DNA of 64,000 nucleotides from an uncultured Prevotellaceae bacterium (GCA_945865175.1 CAMBDA010000005.1:1-64000); one strand, 5' to 3'. Counted from the first letter of the stretch, positions 16,611-25,075 are shown. The notes: generated from the sequence alone by a model not told the origin. Translations and numbers: made by a program.

Positions 16611-17843
16611 TCATTCCACATTGTCGGTCTTGGGATGCAGGAAATAGAGTTGCATGGCCAGTGCCAGGGCCACCACGATAGCCAGCATTGCAAACCCCAT
16701 TCCCAGGTTGCCGCCTTCGCTCCATGCTCCCAGCAGGTAGGTGATGAAGGCACCGGCAAACACTCCCACCATGTTCATCACGCCATAGGCAGTGGCGCGC
16801 TGGCGGGCCGACACGAACTGGCACAGGATGGGCATGTTGTTGGCATCGAACATGCCGAAACCGATGCCGAAGAGCAGGCCGGCCGACACGATGGCCACAA
16901 TGTTGGTGCCGAAGCCCAGCAACAGCAGGGAGGGGATGGTGAGCCCCAGCCCGATGGCACCAGTGTACACACGTCCGCGCAGGTTTTTGTTCACCCATCT
17001 GTCGGAGAGTGTGCCGCCCAGCAGTACACCCATCAGGGACGACACGGCAATGGTGATGGTCGACAGCGGACCTGCTTCGGACATGGGCATGCCCAGATTT
17101 TCAGAGAACAGGGTGGGCAGCCAGTTCTTGGTGGCCCATCCGGGCAGGCTGGGTACAGCGAAATAGAGCAGGATGACCCAGAAGGCTCCATTGGTGAGGA
17201 GCAGTTTCAGGCTCTTGCCCACGCTCTCCTTGGCTGCGGGTGCCGGGCTTTGTGCGGCAGGCTGTGGTGCATGCTTCTTGTCGCGAAGAAACAGCATCAG
17301 CACCACGGCATAGGCAATACCGATGATGCCGAACCAGTGGAAGGTGGAATGCCAAGAGAAGGCTGCGGCCACTGTGGCACCGAAGCCGCCCACGGCTTGT
17401 CCTGTGTAGAGGCCGGTCATGTGGATGCCCACGGCCAGCGAGCGCGAACGCCCCGTGTGGTAGTCGGCAATGAGCGACAGGCCGGCCGGGATGTAGAGCG
17501 CCTCGCTCACGCCCATCAGGGCACGCAGCCAGAAGATTTGGCTGAAGGTGGTGGCCATGCCCATCAGATAGGTGACGGCCGACCATACGAACAGACTGCC
17601 CACAATGAGCCACTTACGGTTGAGCCGGTCGGCAATGATGCCCGAGACAGGGCTCATCAGGCCGTAGATCCACAGGAAAGCGGCCATCAGGTAGCCGAAA
17701 TTGGTGGCTGACTGCAGGGGCGCGATGTCCACCTGCATGGCCTCTTTCATGGTGCTCAGCATTTGCCGGTCCATGTAGTTGAGCAATGCCACGCCCCAGA
17801 GCAGTGCCACCACCACCCAGGGATAGAATTTGGACTGTTTCAT
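16611..17843 (-). CDS. nanT: MFS transporter, probable sialic acid permease
   Basis: A 410-residue, 12-helix major facilitator. The segment NYMDRQMLSTMKEAMQVD after helix 1 and ADRLNRKWLI in the first cytoplasmic loop are typical of the anion:cation symporter/hexuronate branch. It is third in the order lyase, epimerase, transporter, the same order as nanLET of Bacteroides fragilis, which makes N-acetylneuraminate the likely substrate. I started at ATG 17841-17843 (MKQSKFYPWVV), directly before the first helix. Substrate assignment rests on context rather than on sequence. Confidence 0.82.
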   Translation of the reverse strand: MKQSKFYPWVVVALLWGVALLNYMDRQMLSTMKEAMQVDIAPLQSATNFGYLMAAFLWIYGLMSPVSGIIADRLNRKWLIVGSLFVWSAVTYLMGMATTFSQIFWLRALMGVSEALYIPAGLSLIADYHTGRSRSLAVGIHMTGLYTGQAVGGFGATVAAAFSWHSTFHWFGIIGIAYAVVLMLFLRDKKHAPQPAAQSPAPAAKESVGKSLKLLLTNGAFWVILLYFAVPSLPGWATKNWLPTLFSENLGMPMSEAGPLSTITIAVSSLMGVLLGGTLSDRWVNKNLRGRVYTGAIGLGLTIPSLLLLGFGTNIVAIVSAGLLFGIGFGMFDANNMPILCQFVSARQRATAYGVMNMVGVFAGAFITYLLGAWSEGGNLGMGFAMLAIVVALALAMQLYFLHPKTDNVE

Positions 17844-17887
17844 TTGTATCAGAATTTGAGGTGACAATAGTCAGAAGTAGAGGACGG

Positions 17888-19069
17888 TCACTGGGTGCGG
17901 AGCAGGTCCTGGCACAGCATATAGGCCTTGGTCATCATACGCGGGATGTGGAAGGGTCCTTTGAAAATGTTGCCCTTGGCCGTCTGGGCTACGCTGCCGT
18001 CGCGGTGCAGGTATCCGTACCATTCGCCGTATTCGGCGTCGGGGAAATGGGCGTACGTCCAGTCGCTCACCTGCTTGTGCCGCTTCAGGTATTTTTCTTC
18101 GCCTGTGAGCTTGAAGGCATAGAGGTTGGCAATGATGGCTTCGGTCTGCGGCCACCAGAACTTCATGTCCTGCGAATAGTCCTGTGGAGGGAAATTCTTG
18201 CAGTCCCTGAAGTTGATGATGCCGCCATATTCCTTGTCCCATCCCCATTCCCACGACCAGTCGAGCACGGTGAGCGCCAGGCGGGTCAGTTCCTTGTCGC
18301 CTCGTTCGGTGGCCACGTCGAAGAGAAACCATGCCGTCTCTATGCAGTGGCCGGGATTGATGACGCGCCCGTTGAGGGTGTCGACAAACTCTCCGTTCGG
18401 TCCCACCGTTTCAAGCAGGGCTTTGAATTCGGGGTGGATGAAACAGGTCTTCAGGGCGTGGAGCGACTCGTCAATCTGGCGGTCCAGTTCCGCATCGGCT
18501 ATCACTTTGCGTATGCAGGAGGCCACATTGATCATAATCATCGTGATGGAGTGCCCTTGCGTTTGCACAGTGGGTTCATACTTGGGGGGCAGCAGGCCCG
18601 GCGTGGCCAGGAACCGGCGCATGTCCTTGAAGAGGGCCAGCGCCTTTTCGGCGTATGTGTGGTCGCCTGTGGCCTTGCTGTATTCGGCCATGGCTATGGC
18701 GGCAAAGCTTTCGCTGAAGATGTAGCGGCGCTTGCGCAGGGGCGTGCCGTCGGCAGCCACCTCGAAATACATGCGTCCGTCCGTGTCGAAGCAGTGCTGT
18801 TCGATGAAGTCCAGCGTCAGCTTGGCAGCATCCAGGTATTCCTGGCGTTTCTCCACATGATTGTATGCGAAACAGCAGGTGAAGGCAAACCGGCCCTGAA
18901 ACCACACCGACTTCGTGCTGTCCATCAGTTCGCCCGTGCGGGTGAGGCAGGTGTAGATGCCCCCGTTCACTTTGTCCAGTCCGTGCTCCAGCCAGAAGGG
19001 CAGGATGTTGCCGAGCAGGTCTTCTTTGTACGAGGCTGCCCAGTAGGAGAGATATGCTTTGGTGTCCAT
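17888..19069 (-). CDS. nanE: N-acylglucosamine 2-epimerase-type protein, probable N-acetylmannosamine epimerase
   Basis: Cytoplasmic (alpha/alpha)6-barrel protein of 393 residues in the AGE family. Family signatures include QGRFAFTCCFAYNHVE, the segment with GHCIETAWFLFDV, and WWPQTEAIIANLYAF. It would convert ManNAc released by the lyase into GlcNAc, feeding amino sugar catabolism. In Bacteroides fragilis this AGE-type enzyme takes the place of the proteobacterial NanE. It is 18 nt downstream of the lyase gene and 44 nt upstream of the transporter gene, so the three form one unit. Confidence 0.88.
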   Translation of the reverse strand: MDTKAYLSYWAASYKEDLLGNILPFWLEHGLDKVNGGIYTCLTRTGELMDSTKSVWFQGRFAFTCCFAYNHVEKRQEYLDAAKLTLDFIEQHCFDTDGRMYFEVAADGTPLRKRRYIFSESFAAIAMAEYSKATGDHTYAEKALALFKDMRRFLATPGLLPPKYEPTVQTQGHSITMIMINVASCIRKVIADAELDRQIDESLHALKTCFIHPEFKALLETVGPNGEFVDTLNGRVINPGHCIETAWFLFDVATERGDKELTRLALTVLDWSWEWGWDKEYGGIINFRDCKNFPPQDYSQDMKFWWPQTEAIIANLYAFKLTGEEKYLKRHKQVSDWTYAHFPDAEYGEWYGYLHRDGSVAQTAKGNIFKGPFHIPRMMTKAYMLCQDLLRTQ

Positions 19070-19087
19070 TGTGGTGTGAGCTTGTGG

Positions 19088-20005
19088 TTAGAAAACGTTG
19101 CAGCGGTTGAAGAAGTCGATGGCCTCCAGTTCGGCTTTCATGCGGGCCTCCTCTTCGTCGGTCATGTTCTGGAAGGGTGTGCGGTTCTTGCCCAGGTCCA
19201 GGCCCATCAGTTTCATGATGCGCTTGCCGCCCACAATGTTGCCACGGTAATGGCAGATGACATTGATGACCTCCTGGGCGAAGTTTTGCAGCTTGCGTGC
19301 CTTGTCGATGTCGCCGGCCTTCCATGCTTCGATGATGCCTGTCAGGCAGCGGCCGTTATAGTTGGTAGTGCCGCCGATGCCACCCTGTGCACCGCCCATG
19401 GCCAGACTGGGAAGGATGGTTTCGTCTTGTCCGTGGAGCATGTCAAACTTGCCGTCCTTGTACAGGCGGCACTGGTTGTACTCGTAGATGCTCTCAAAGG
19501 TGTACTTGATGCCGGCAAAGTTGGGGATGCGTCCGTCTACGGCCTTCAGCAGTTCCACCATGGGCAGAAAGGCTCCGTTGAAGGCAGGGATGTGGTAGTA
19601 GTAGAAGGGAAGGCCGGGGGCCCCGGATGCAATCTCCTCACAGTATTCCACCAGTTCTTCGATGCGCCCTATCTTGGGGAAGGGAGGAGCCATGGCACCA
19701 ATGCCCCATGCCCCAATCTTCTGGGCATGCGCGGCCAGCATGCGACTGGCTTTCACGCAGCAGCTGCCCACGTGCACAATCACCTTGAAATCCTTGGGGG
19801 CCACTTCCATCCATCGTTCGGCCAGCTGCATGCGCTCCTCTTCGGTGAGCATGTAGCCTTCGCCCGATGATCCGTTGATAAACACGCCTTTCAGCCCGTT
19901 CTTGGCCAGCATGGCTGCGTATGCGCCAATGGGTTCCAGATTCACTTCCCCGTTCTCATGGAAGGGGGTAAAGGGGGCATCAATCAGTCCGATAATCTTT
20001 TCCAT
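19088..20005 (-). CDS. nanL: N-acetylneuraminate lyase
   Basis: Class I aldolase that cleaves N-acetylneuraminate to ManNAc and pyruvate. The 305-residue TIM barrel shows the substrate loop GSSGE (45-49), the catalytic tyrosine Y137 in YYYHIP and the Schiff-base lysine K167 in FAGIKYT, positions matching known lyases. It is first in the sialic acid operon, and a -7 element lies 40 nt upstream. The downstream epimerase and transporter support lyase rather than dihydrodipicolinate synthase activity, which is the main alternative for this fold. Confidence 0.92.
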   Translation of the reverse strand: MEKIIGLIDAPFTPFHENGEVNLEPIGAYAAMLAKNGLKGVFINGSSGEGYMLTEEERMQLAERWMEVAPKDFKVIVHVGSCCVKASRMLAAHAQKIGAWGIGAMAPPFPKIGRIEELVEYCEEIASGAPGLPFYYYHIPAFNGAFLPMVELLKAVDGRIPNFAGIKYTFESIYEYNQCRLYKDGKFDMLHGQDETILPSLAMGGAQGGIGGTTNYNGRCLTGIIEAWKAGDIDKARKLQNFAQEVINVICHYRGNIVGGKRIMKLMGLDLGKNRTPFQNMTDEEEARMKAELEAIDFFNRCNVF

Positions 20006-20044
20006 ATCCTTGTGATTTTTTTATGGTTCTATTGAATCTTGCTG

Positions 20045-20052
20045 CAAATATA
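20045..20052 (-). promoter_or_regulatory. -7 element upstream of the sialic acid operon
   Basis: Minus-strand TATATTTG about 40 nt upstream of the lyase start codon. No clear TTG lies at the usual spacing, so an activator (perhaps the AraC protein of the operon) may be needed. Confidence 0.5.
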
Positions 20053-20220
20053 GGGCAATATTTTCAAATACCGCCCATCCTTTCGCCCTTTTTTTTATCG
20101 CAGGCCTTCATTTTTTTTGTAAGCCTCTTTTTTGTGAAATTCTCGAGCATAGCAGTTTTATTAACGAAATCCAGCTTCGGCCTATCTGAATTTCGCAGGT
20201 TCAACATAGAACTGCAATTT

Positions 20221-20780
20221 TCTGGCAGATGAGAATAAATAATCTAATACCAGAAAACACCGAGGGGACGGACAAGGTATCAAATTAGGGAGGTTTCACT
20301 CACGATGGGAATATTAACCTTTTCGCCACAAGCGTTCCGCGTTCCGCGTTCCGTCGATACGGTTTGTACCTGCACACCCTACGCCTCGCTACCCTGTTTT
20401 AGGGCCAGGAGAGGATATTATAAGAGAAAAACAATGGAATTTTGCGTTAATAAATACTAATATATCTCGCGCGCGATGTAGACTCAGAATTGGTATATAG
20501 GAACGGTTGATTGGTAGATAGAATAAGAGTCTTGCACTCCAAGTCGCATCGACGGAACGCACGGAACGCTCAAGGCATAAAACAGGGCTGCGCTGCTGCC
20601 TAACTGGAGAAAAATTGCGGCCCAACTGGGCAGCAAATTTTTTCCAGTTGGGTAGCAAAAAAGGGGTGCTTTACGCTCTCTCCAGGCCCACGGGAAGGCA
20701 AGCGTTCCGCGTTCCGTGCGTTACGCATGTGAGCGCGCACACACGTTGGGGCAGTCCGACTGCACGACAGGTCGGAAATC
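20221..20780. repeat. non-coding, repeat-rich intergenic stretch with GCGTTCCG arrays
   Basis: This part of the roughly 900-nt gap after the lyase gene has no convincing gene. AGCGTTCCG-type heptad arrays occur at about 20331-20353 and 20701-20717 on the plus strand, and inverted at about 20552-20571. The first and the inverted copy both continue into GTCGAT, so they form imperfect inverted repeats bounding about 240 bp. A separate 17-bp inverted repeat (20602-20618 against 20633-20649) starts AACTGG, and the motif GGG(C/T)AGCAAA is repeated just after it. Origin and role are unknown; a decayed mobile element or REP-like family is possible. Confidence 0.55.
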
Positions 20781-20782
20781 GC

Positions 20783-20813
20783 TTGCACGGATGGAAAACT
20801 CGTCGTAACTTTG
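20783..20813 (+). promoter_or_regulatory. canonical promoter facing a gene remnant
   Basis: TTG (20783-20785), 20-nt spacer, TAACTTTG (20806-20813): a full consensus match on the plus strand. It points at the short reading frame beginning at 20901. Confidence 0.7.
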
Positions 20814-20900
20814 CACCGTCCGAATGCAGGAAAGGGCACAAGACACCGTCTGCAGGAGACACATACACAGCCAAATGCAAACACCAAAACTTTTCACATC

Positions 20901-21086
20901 ATGAGCAAGAACATCAAGGCAGTAACGCACGAACTGAATACAGGCCAGTATGCTGGCGTGGGGAGGGACACACACACCATCCACTCTTCCCCGAGTGTAA
21001 TGAAGTGGGCTTTGGATGGGTGTCATGGAACGAATCAAATCGGGATCAGTAGACATGCATCCTGTGGACAGGAACGCCTTTGGGGT
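20901..21086 (+). pseudogene. possible 5' remnant of a truncated gene, unknown
   Basis: An ATG 88 nt downstream of a full consensus promoter opens a frame starting MSKNIKAVTHELNTGQYAGV. About 60 codons later it runs antisense through the 3' end of the convergent secreted-protein gene (21087-21935), where the translation loses any protein-like character. The simplest reading is that only the promoter, leader and N-terminus of a former gene remain. I do not recognise the family. A genuine small protein is the alternative. The end coordinate marks where overlap with the neighbour begins, not a stop codon. Confidence 0.35.
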
Positions 21087-21935
21087 CTATTTCTTCAATG
21101 CAATCCTTGCTTCCTCCAGCATGCCCACGATGAACGGGTCATTGTAGGAGTTGTTTTTGATGAGTTCCACAAGGCTTTTGTCACATGTGGTCCGTTCATT
21201 GTTCGTGAGCAGTTGGTGGTGTTTCTTGCACAGGTCAACGATTTTCAGGACAATGGCCGTCCTCGTCAGCTCACTGCCAGGGAGACGGGTGGATGCAAAC
21301 GAAGCGCGTAGGGTGCCGAAGCGTTTCATGAAGTCGATGTCGTTGTTGACGGTTGGCTCCAGGTTTTCCAGTCCGGTCACCACAAATCCGTTGTTGTCGA
21401 TAATCTGGTTGCCGTTGTATGTGATAACGTGCTGCTTGGATACACGGGCGGGGTCGTCTCCGTAGATATGATAGCGCATGATGATGACATCCTCTCCCTT
21501 TGCATACCATGCGATGGCGTAGGCGTGGCGTTTGTGCGAATCCTTCTCGTCGCGGAAGAAGTCAACGAGATAGTTGTGGCCGGCGTGCGACCCAAAGACG
21601 ACTGAGTATTCGTTTTGCGAACCGTAGGGCACATTGATTTCTTGTTCGTTTGCCTCGGACGGTGTTTTCCTGTATATTTTATATGCATCCTTCTCGCTGG
21701 AGAATGTCTTGAAAAAACTCTCGTCGAGCTTGCCGAAGGCAGACTTGGACATGGTTATCTCGGTGTAGTGGCAGAAGGTGGTAGGATTGTCGGTGTCGTC
21801 CTCGTAATGATTCTTCGACAACAGACTTTTATCTTCTCTTGCATCGAGGCTGCTAAACAGCTGTTCGATATTGGATTGTGCCGATGCCATGACGGTCATT
21901 GTCAGGACGGCAGACAGAATGATTGTTCGTTTCAT
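21087..21935 (-). CDS. secreted protein of unknown function in an ECF sigma operon
   Basis: A 282-residue protein with a signal peptide (MKRTIILSAVLTMTVMASA, cleavage near residue 19) and no further membrane helix, so probably periplasmic. The mature part is mixed alpha/beta with charged loops; I recognise no catalytic motif. It is the last of four same-strand genes, 20 nt after the putative anti-sigma gene, and proteins of this kind commonly accompany ECF sigma/anti-sigma pairs in Bacteroides. It may be a target or sensor of that pathway; this is inferred from context only. Confidence 0.7.
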   Translation of the reverse strand: MKRTIILSAVLTMTVMASAQSNIEQLFSSLDAREDKSLLSKNHYEDDTDNPTTFCHYTEITMSKSAFGKLDESFFKTFSSEKDAYKIYRKTPSEANEQEINVPYGSQNEYSVVFGSHAGHNYLVDFFRDEKDSHKRHAYAIAWYAKGEDVIIMRYHIYGDDPARVSKQHVITYNGNQIIDNNGFVVTGLENLEPTVNNDIDFMKRFGTLRASFASTRLPGSELTRTAIVLKIVDLCKKHHQLLTNNERTTCDKSLVELIKNNSYNDPFIVGMLEEARIALKK

Positions 21936-21955
21936 ACGTTTTTTATGTGAATGTA

Positions 21956-22588
21956 TTAATAATAGTATTCTTCTTCTTCAAATTCCACATTGCAGATTTC
22001 TTCTACCCTTATCTCCTGATACACGGTGATCGCTTTAATCAAGTGTTCCGTTTCCTCCAGTGCCACGGCCATGCTGTCCTCGCTTATCCCGTTGGCTTCG
22101 GCTGCCTGTGCGAGCATATTCCTTGGAATGGGAGGGGTGTATGGCAACCTGCGTTGTTTCTTGGGTGCTGGTTTCGGGACGATGTCTTTTTGGGCACTGT
22201 CCGCGCTCGTCACGGTGTCGATGGGTGCTGTAATGGCCGTTGCCGTGTCGGCAGGCAATGCTTCGGCCACTATAGGGACCGCTTCCTTCTCGCCGCCGCC
22301 GAGCATTATCGCTGCGCAGACAGCTGCTGCGCAGGCAGCTCCCGACAGGTAGAACCAGCGTCGGCTGTGTCTGCCGGGTGGCACGGTAGCATTCGGCCTG
22401 CGGTCAAGATCCTCGTCAAGCACTCGGAACATTTCCCTGTATGCCTTCCAGTCTTCGTCTGGCATATCGGCGGGCTTGTCATCGTCGGTGGCATTGCGGA
22501 AATAGCCGGCAAGAGCGGTTTCCTCTTCTACGGATGTTTCTCCGTCCATAAACCGAACGAGCAGTTCTTCCATTTTTGCTTGTTTCAT
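21956..22588 (-). CDS. putative anti-sigma factor, single-pass membrane protein
   Basis: A 210-residue protein with a short cytoplasmic helical N-terminus (MEELLVRFMDGETSVEEETALAGYF, a pattern seen in small Bacteroidetes anti-sigma proteins), one transmembrane helix at about residues 77-97, and a periplasmic proline- and alanine-rich region ending in an acidic, tyrosine-rich tail. Its ATG overlaps the stop of the sigma factor gene (ATGA at 22585-22588), a coupling that keeps regulator and sigma factor in balance. It lacks a zinc-binding HxxxCxxC motif, so it would not be a ZAS-type anti-sigma factor. Confidence 0.7.
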   Translation of the reverse strand: MKQAKMEELLVRFMDGETSVEEETALAGYFRNATDDDKPADMPDEDWKAYREMFRVLDEDLDRRPNATVPPGRHSRRWFYLSGAACAAAVCAAIMLGGGEKEAVPIVAEALPADTATAITAPIDTVTSADSAQKDIVPKPAPKKQRRLPYTPPIPRNMLAQAAEANGISEDSMAVALEETEHLIKAITVYQEIRVEEICNVEFEEEEYYY

Positions 22589-23100
22589 TGTCTGATTCTC
22601 ATTTTAATGTCGTTGAACAATTTTCTGCGTGCATTGGACAGCATCACCTTCACTGAGGCTTCGCTTATGCCCAGCAACCGTGCTATCTCTTCGTTGGAGC
22701 AGTGCTCCGTTTGGCGCAACTTCAGCACTTGCAGTTCTCTTGGCGGCAGTTTTTCCATCTGCAGCACAAGCCATCTTTCATCTTCTTCCAGTTCTATGTG
22801 GTTCGAGGGGTCCGCCCATTGTCCTGCAGGTTTTTCCTGGCATTTGTCGGCATCGGCAAAGAGCGATTGGGTCTTCTTCATCCTCCTGACAACATCGATG
22901 GAAAGGCGGTGTGTGATGACGGCAACGAGACTGAGGGCATGCCCTTCATCCTTGAGTTGGCCGTGCAGGGTCCACAGGCGCAGCATCGCATCGCTGGCGG
23001 CATCCTCGGCATCTTCGGCCGATGGCAGCATCCGCCTTGCCACACTGTGTGCCCTTGCCCGCAGATGGGCGGCTATTGCTTCAAACTCATTCTGTGTCAT
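22585..23100 (-). CDS. RNA polymerase ECF sigma factor
   Basis: A 171-residue sigma-70 family protein with region 2 (ARRMLPSAEDAEDAASDAMLRLW) and region 4 (LPPRELQVLKLRQTEHCSNEEIARLLGISEASVKVMLSNARRKL), the latter a helix-turn-helix for -35 recognition. No regions 1 or 3 are present, as expected for ECF type. It lies 28 nt after the GIN-domain gene and overlaps the putative anti-sigma gene, so all are probably cotranscribed. It likely directs its own operon and a small envelope-related regulon. Confidence 0.92.
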   Translation of the reverse strand: MTQNEFEAIAAHLRARAHSVARRMLPSAEDAEDAASDAMLRLWTLHGQLKDEGHALSLVAVITHRLSIDVVRRMKKTQSLFADADKCQEKPAGQWADPSNHIELEEDERWLVLQMEKLPPRELQVLKLRQTEHCSNEEIARLLGISEASVKVMLSNARRKLFNDIKMRIRQ

Positions 23101-23128
23101 CCTTGTATGGAGAGAGAGAAAGGGGAGT

Positions 23129-23968
23129 TTATGGTCGTGCGTTGATGTTGTTCACGGTCCTCGGTTTCTTGCGAATGGTGGAGCTGAGGTTGTTTTCACG
23201 GCAGTCTCCGGTTACTTCAAGTTTCCTTTTGATTATCTCGCCAGAGCCGAATACCGATGATTTGTAGTTGACCACCTTGCCTTTTAGTCCTATTCTGCCC
23301 GAACCGGCTATTCCGCATTCCAGTTCCTGGCAATTGCTGAACGCTGTGTTGATGTCACCGCTGCCGACCACCGACAGGCATGCTTTTTTGCAGGTGGAGA
23401 CAACGTTGTTGAGGTTCATTCCACCTGAACCTGCCACCTCAACGTTCAGGTCTTCCGTGTGGGCCTGTTGTATGTCCATGTTTCCCGACCCGGCAGTGGA
23501 CAGGTGCAGTTTGCCTGCGGTCACATTCTGTAGCTTTACATTCCCCGACCCGCTGATGCTGAACTCCAGGTCTTCCGATTTGATGTCGGTGGTGGCTACG
23601 AAGTCTCCGCTGCCCGTGCAGCTCACCTTGGTCAGTTCGGGTGACGTAATCTTCACAACGACATCGCCCGAGAGGCCGGCATTGAGGAACGTGAGGCCGT
23701 TCAGATTCACCACTTTTTCCTTGTTCTCCACGTAGATGTTCAGCTGTTTGTCCTTCACTTCCGCCTTCAGCTTCTTCATGTCTTTGGGCGAGGCAATGAT
23801 GGTACACGTGTGTTTCGGTCCTTGGGCATAGCTGACCGTGAAGCTCGACGTGTGAGACACCTTGTCGAACGGAGTGACGGCAACCTGCTTCTCCTGCCTG
23901 TCCTTGTCTTGGGCCGAGGCTGCTACCATGCAGCTTGCAATGGCCATGATAAACAATACTTTCTTCAT
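23129..23968 (-). CDS. secreted head GIN domain (DUF2807) protein
   Basis: A signal peptide (MKKVLFIMAIASCMVAASA) precedes a 260-residue beta-rich domain in which the tripeptide GSG recurs about every 20-25 residues (TGSGDF, SGSGNV, AGSGNM, AGSGGM, VGSGDI, AGSGRI, FGSGEI), as in the autotransporter-head GIN/DUF2807 family, which is thought to form a beta-helix. The N-terminal half has the usual FDKVSHTSSFTVSYAQGPKHTC block. It may be a surface or periplasmic adhesion or sensing module. It is first of the sigma operon. I start at ATG 23966-23968, just before the signal peptide. Confidence 0.82.
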   Translation of the reverse strand: MKKVLFIMAIASCMVAASAQDKDRQEKQVAVTPFDKVSHTSSFTVSYAQGPKHTCTIIASPKDMKKLKAEVKDKQLNIYVENKEKVVNLNGLTFLNAGLSGDVVVKITSPELTKVSCTGSGDFVATTDIKSEDLEFSISGSGNVKLQNVTAGKLHLSTAGSGNMDIQQAHTEDLNVEVAGSGGMNLNNVVSTCKKACLSVVGSGDINTAFSNCQELECGIAGSGRIGLKGKVVNYKSSVFGSGEIIKRKLEVTGDCRENNLSSTIRKKPRTVNNINARP

Positions 23969-24050
23969 ATAGATATGCGTTTTTTGGGTTATGCTTCTAT
24001 CTATAATAACGAACGAAGGCGTGAAAGTTAATGGCCGTATAAAAAAAATC

Positions 24051-24953
24051 CTAGTGCACCCTTGCAGCACTCACTCCACGGCTGCCGAACTGCTTGCGGT
24101 ATTCGCTGGGCGTACAGCCTTTCTGCTTCAGGAAGGTGGCGTTAAAGCGGGCAATGGTGGAGAAACCGCATCGGGCCGAGATTTCTGTAATGGGGAGGTC
24201 GGTGGTGATGAGCATGCGTTCCACATGGTTCACCCGTTCCCGCAGGACACATTCGTGAAGCGTGCATCCGAAGGCCTTCCGGCACAGAGTGTTGGCATAG
24301 TCGGGGTGCAGCCCTACAGCCTCCCCGATGTCTTTTGCCTTGATGGCGCGATTGAAGTGGGTGGCAATAAAATAGGCAATCCGTGTCAGTTTGTCGCTTT
24401 CCTCCGTATAGATGCCTTTGCCACGTTTGGCCATCAGTTCGTTGGAGTTCTGCTGGTTCAATATCTCGCAGTTCAGGGCCAGCCTCTTGAGGCGCACCCT
24501 CATTTCGTCCGCCACCACTGCCTGAAGGCTTTCCGAGGGTGAATCGCCCATCTCGGCCCACCACTGATTGAGCTGCAGTTCATCCATCCGGCGGTTGGAT
24601 GCATCGGGCGCAGCCAGCACTTCCCCCTGCAACAGCATCTCCTGGAAATGCTTGTCCATAGCCCAGGAGAGGAACATGTAGAGCGGGATGGTGCAGGTGA
24701 AGTATTCCTTGTCGCTGACAAAAGAGATGGTCTTGTGGGGCAGCAGCGCCCAGAAGACAATCAGTCTGTGGCCAGGGACTTGGAGCAGGTTGTTGTTTAC
24801 AAGAATGGTGCTCCCTCCTTCTGGGAAATAAAGGAGCTCTATTTCGTTGTGCCTGTCCAGCCGGCTGGCTGGAATGGGGAGCCATTTCTCGCATGTGAGT
24901 CCGTAAGGGGCAAAGTCCGGACGGTTCGGGTTAAATTTCTTTAAGGTTTCCAT
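24051..24953 (-). CDS. AraC-family transcriptional regulator
   Basis: A 300-residue regulator with an N-terminal cupin-like domain (EIELLYFPEGGSTILVNNNLLQVPGHRLIVFWALLPH) and a C-terminal AraC helix-turn-helix pair (IKAKDIGEAVGLHPDYANTLCRKAFG and LPITEISARCGFSTIARFNATFLKQKGCTPSEYRKQFG). The start at ATG 24951-24953 lies 22 nt below a full consensus promoter. It is divergent from the O-acetylation operon, and the two promoters lie within about 100 bp, so it is a candidate regulator of that operon as well as of itself. Confidence 0.88.
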   Translation of the reverse strand: METLKKFNPNRPDFAPYGLTCEKWLPIPASRLDRHNEIELLYFPEGGSTILVNNNLLQVPGHRLIVFWALLPHKTISFVSDKEYFTCTIPLYMFLSWAMDKHFQEMLLQGEVLAAPDASNRRMDELQLNQWWAEMGDSPSESLQAVVADEMRVRLKRLALNCEILNQQNSNELMAKRGKGIYTEESDKLTRIAYFIATHFNRAIKAKDIGEAVGLHPDYANTLCRKAFGCTLHECVLRERVNHVERMLITTDLPITEISARCGFSTIARFNATFLKQKGCTPSEYRKQFGSRGVSAARVH

Positions 24954-24974
24954 AGAAGTGTCAAATGTCCTGTG

Positions 24975-25005
24975 CAAATTTACAACGATTCCACATAATT
25001 TGCAA
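24975..25005 (-). promoter_or_regulatory. promoter of the AraC-family gene
   Basis: Minus-strand TTG (25003-25005), 20-nt spacer, TAAATTTG (24975-24982). It faces away from the promoter at 25046-25075. Confidence 0.75.
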
Positions 25006-25045
25006 GAAATCTCGGAATATGATAGGTATTAAGGCAAAAAAACGG

Positions 25046-25075
25046 TTGCTTGTATTGAAAAACCATATAATTTTG
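25046..25075 (+). promoter_or_regulatory. promoter of the O-acetylation operon
   Basis: TTG (25046-25048), 19-nt spacer, TAATTTTG (25068-25075), about 50 nt upstream of the MBOAT start codon. Confidence 0.75.

Noticed and set aside
17786..19870. 694-codon plus-strand open frame across the sialic acid genes
   Set aside because: It is antisense to the epimerase and lyase genes, which have clear catalytic motifs; its translation shows no domain. Long antisense frames are expected in GC-rich coding DNA.
20328..20720. CRISPR or prophage attachment region
   Set aside because: The GCGTTCCG repeats are short heptads in mixed orientation with no regular spacers, and no integrase or phage gene lies nearby.
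20811..21311. 166-residue protein reading through the convergent gene
   Set aside because: Past about residue 90 the translation is antisense to the secreted-protein gene at 21087-21935; only the first part after ATG 20901 could be real.
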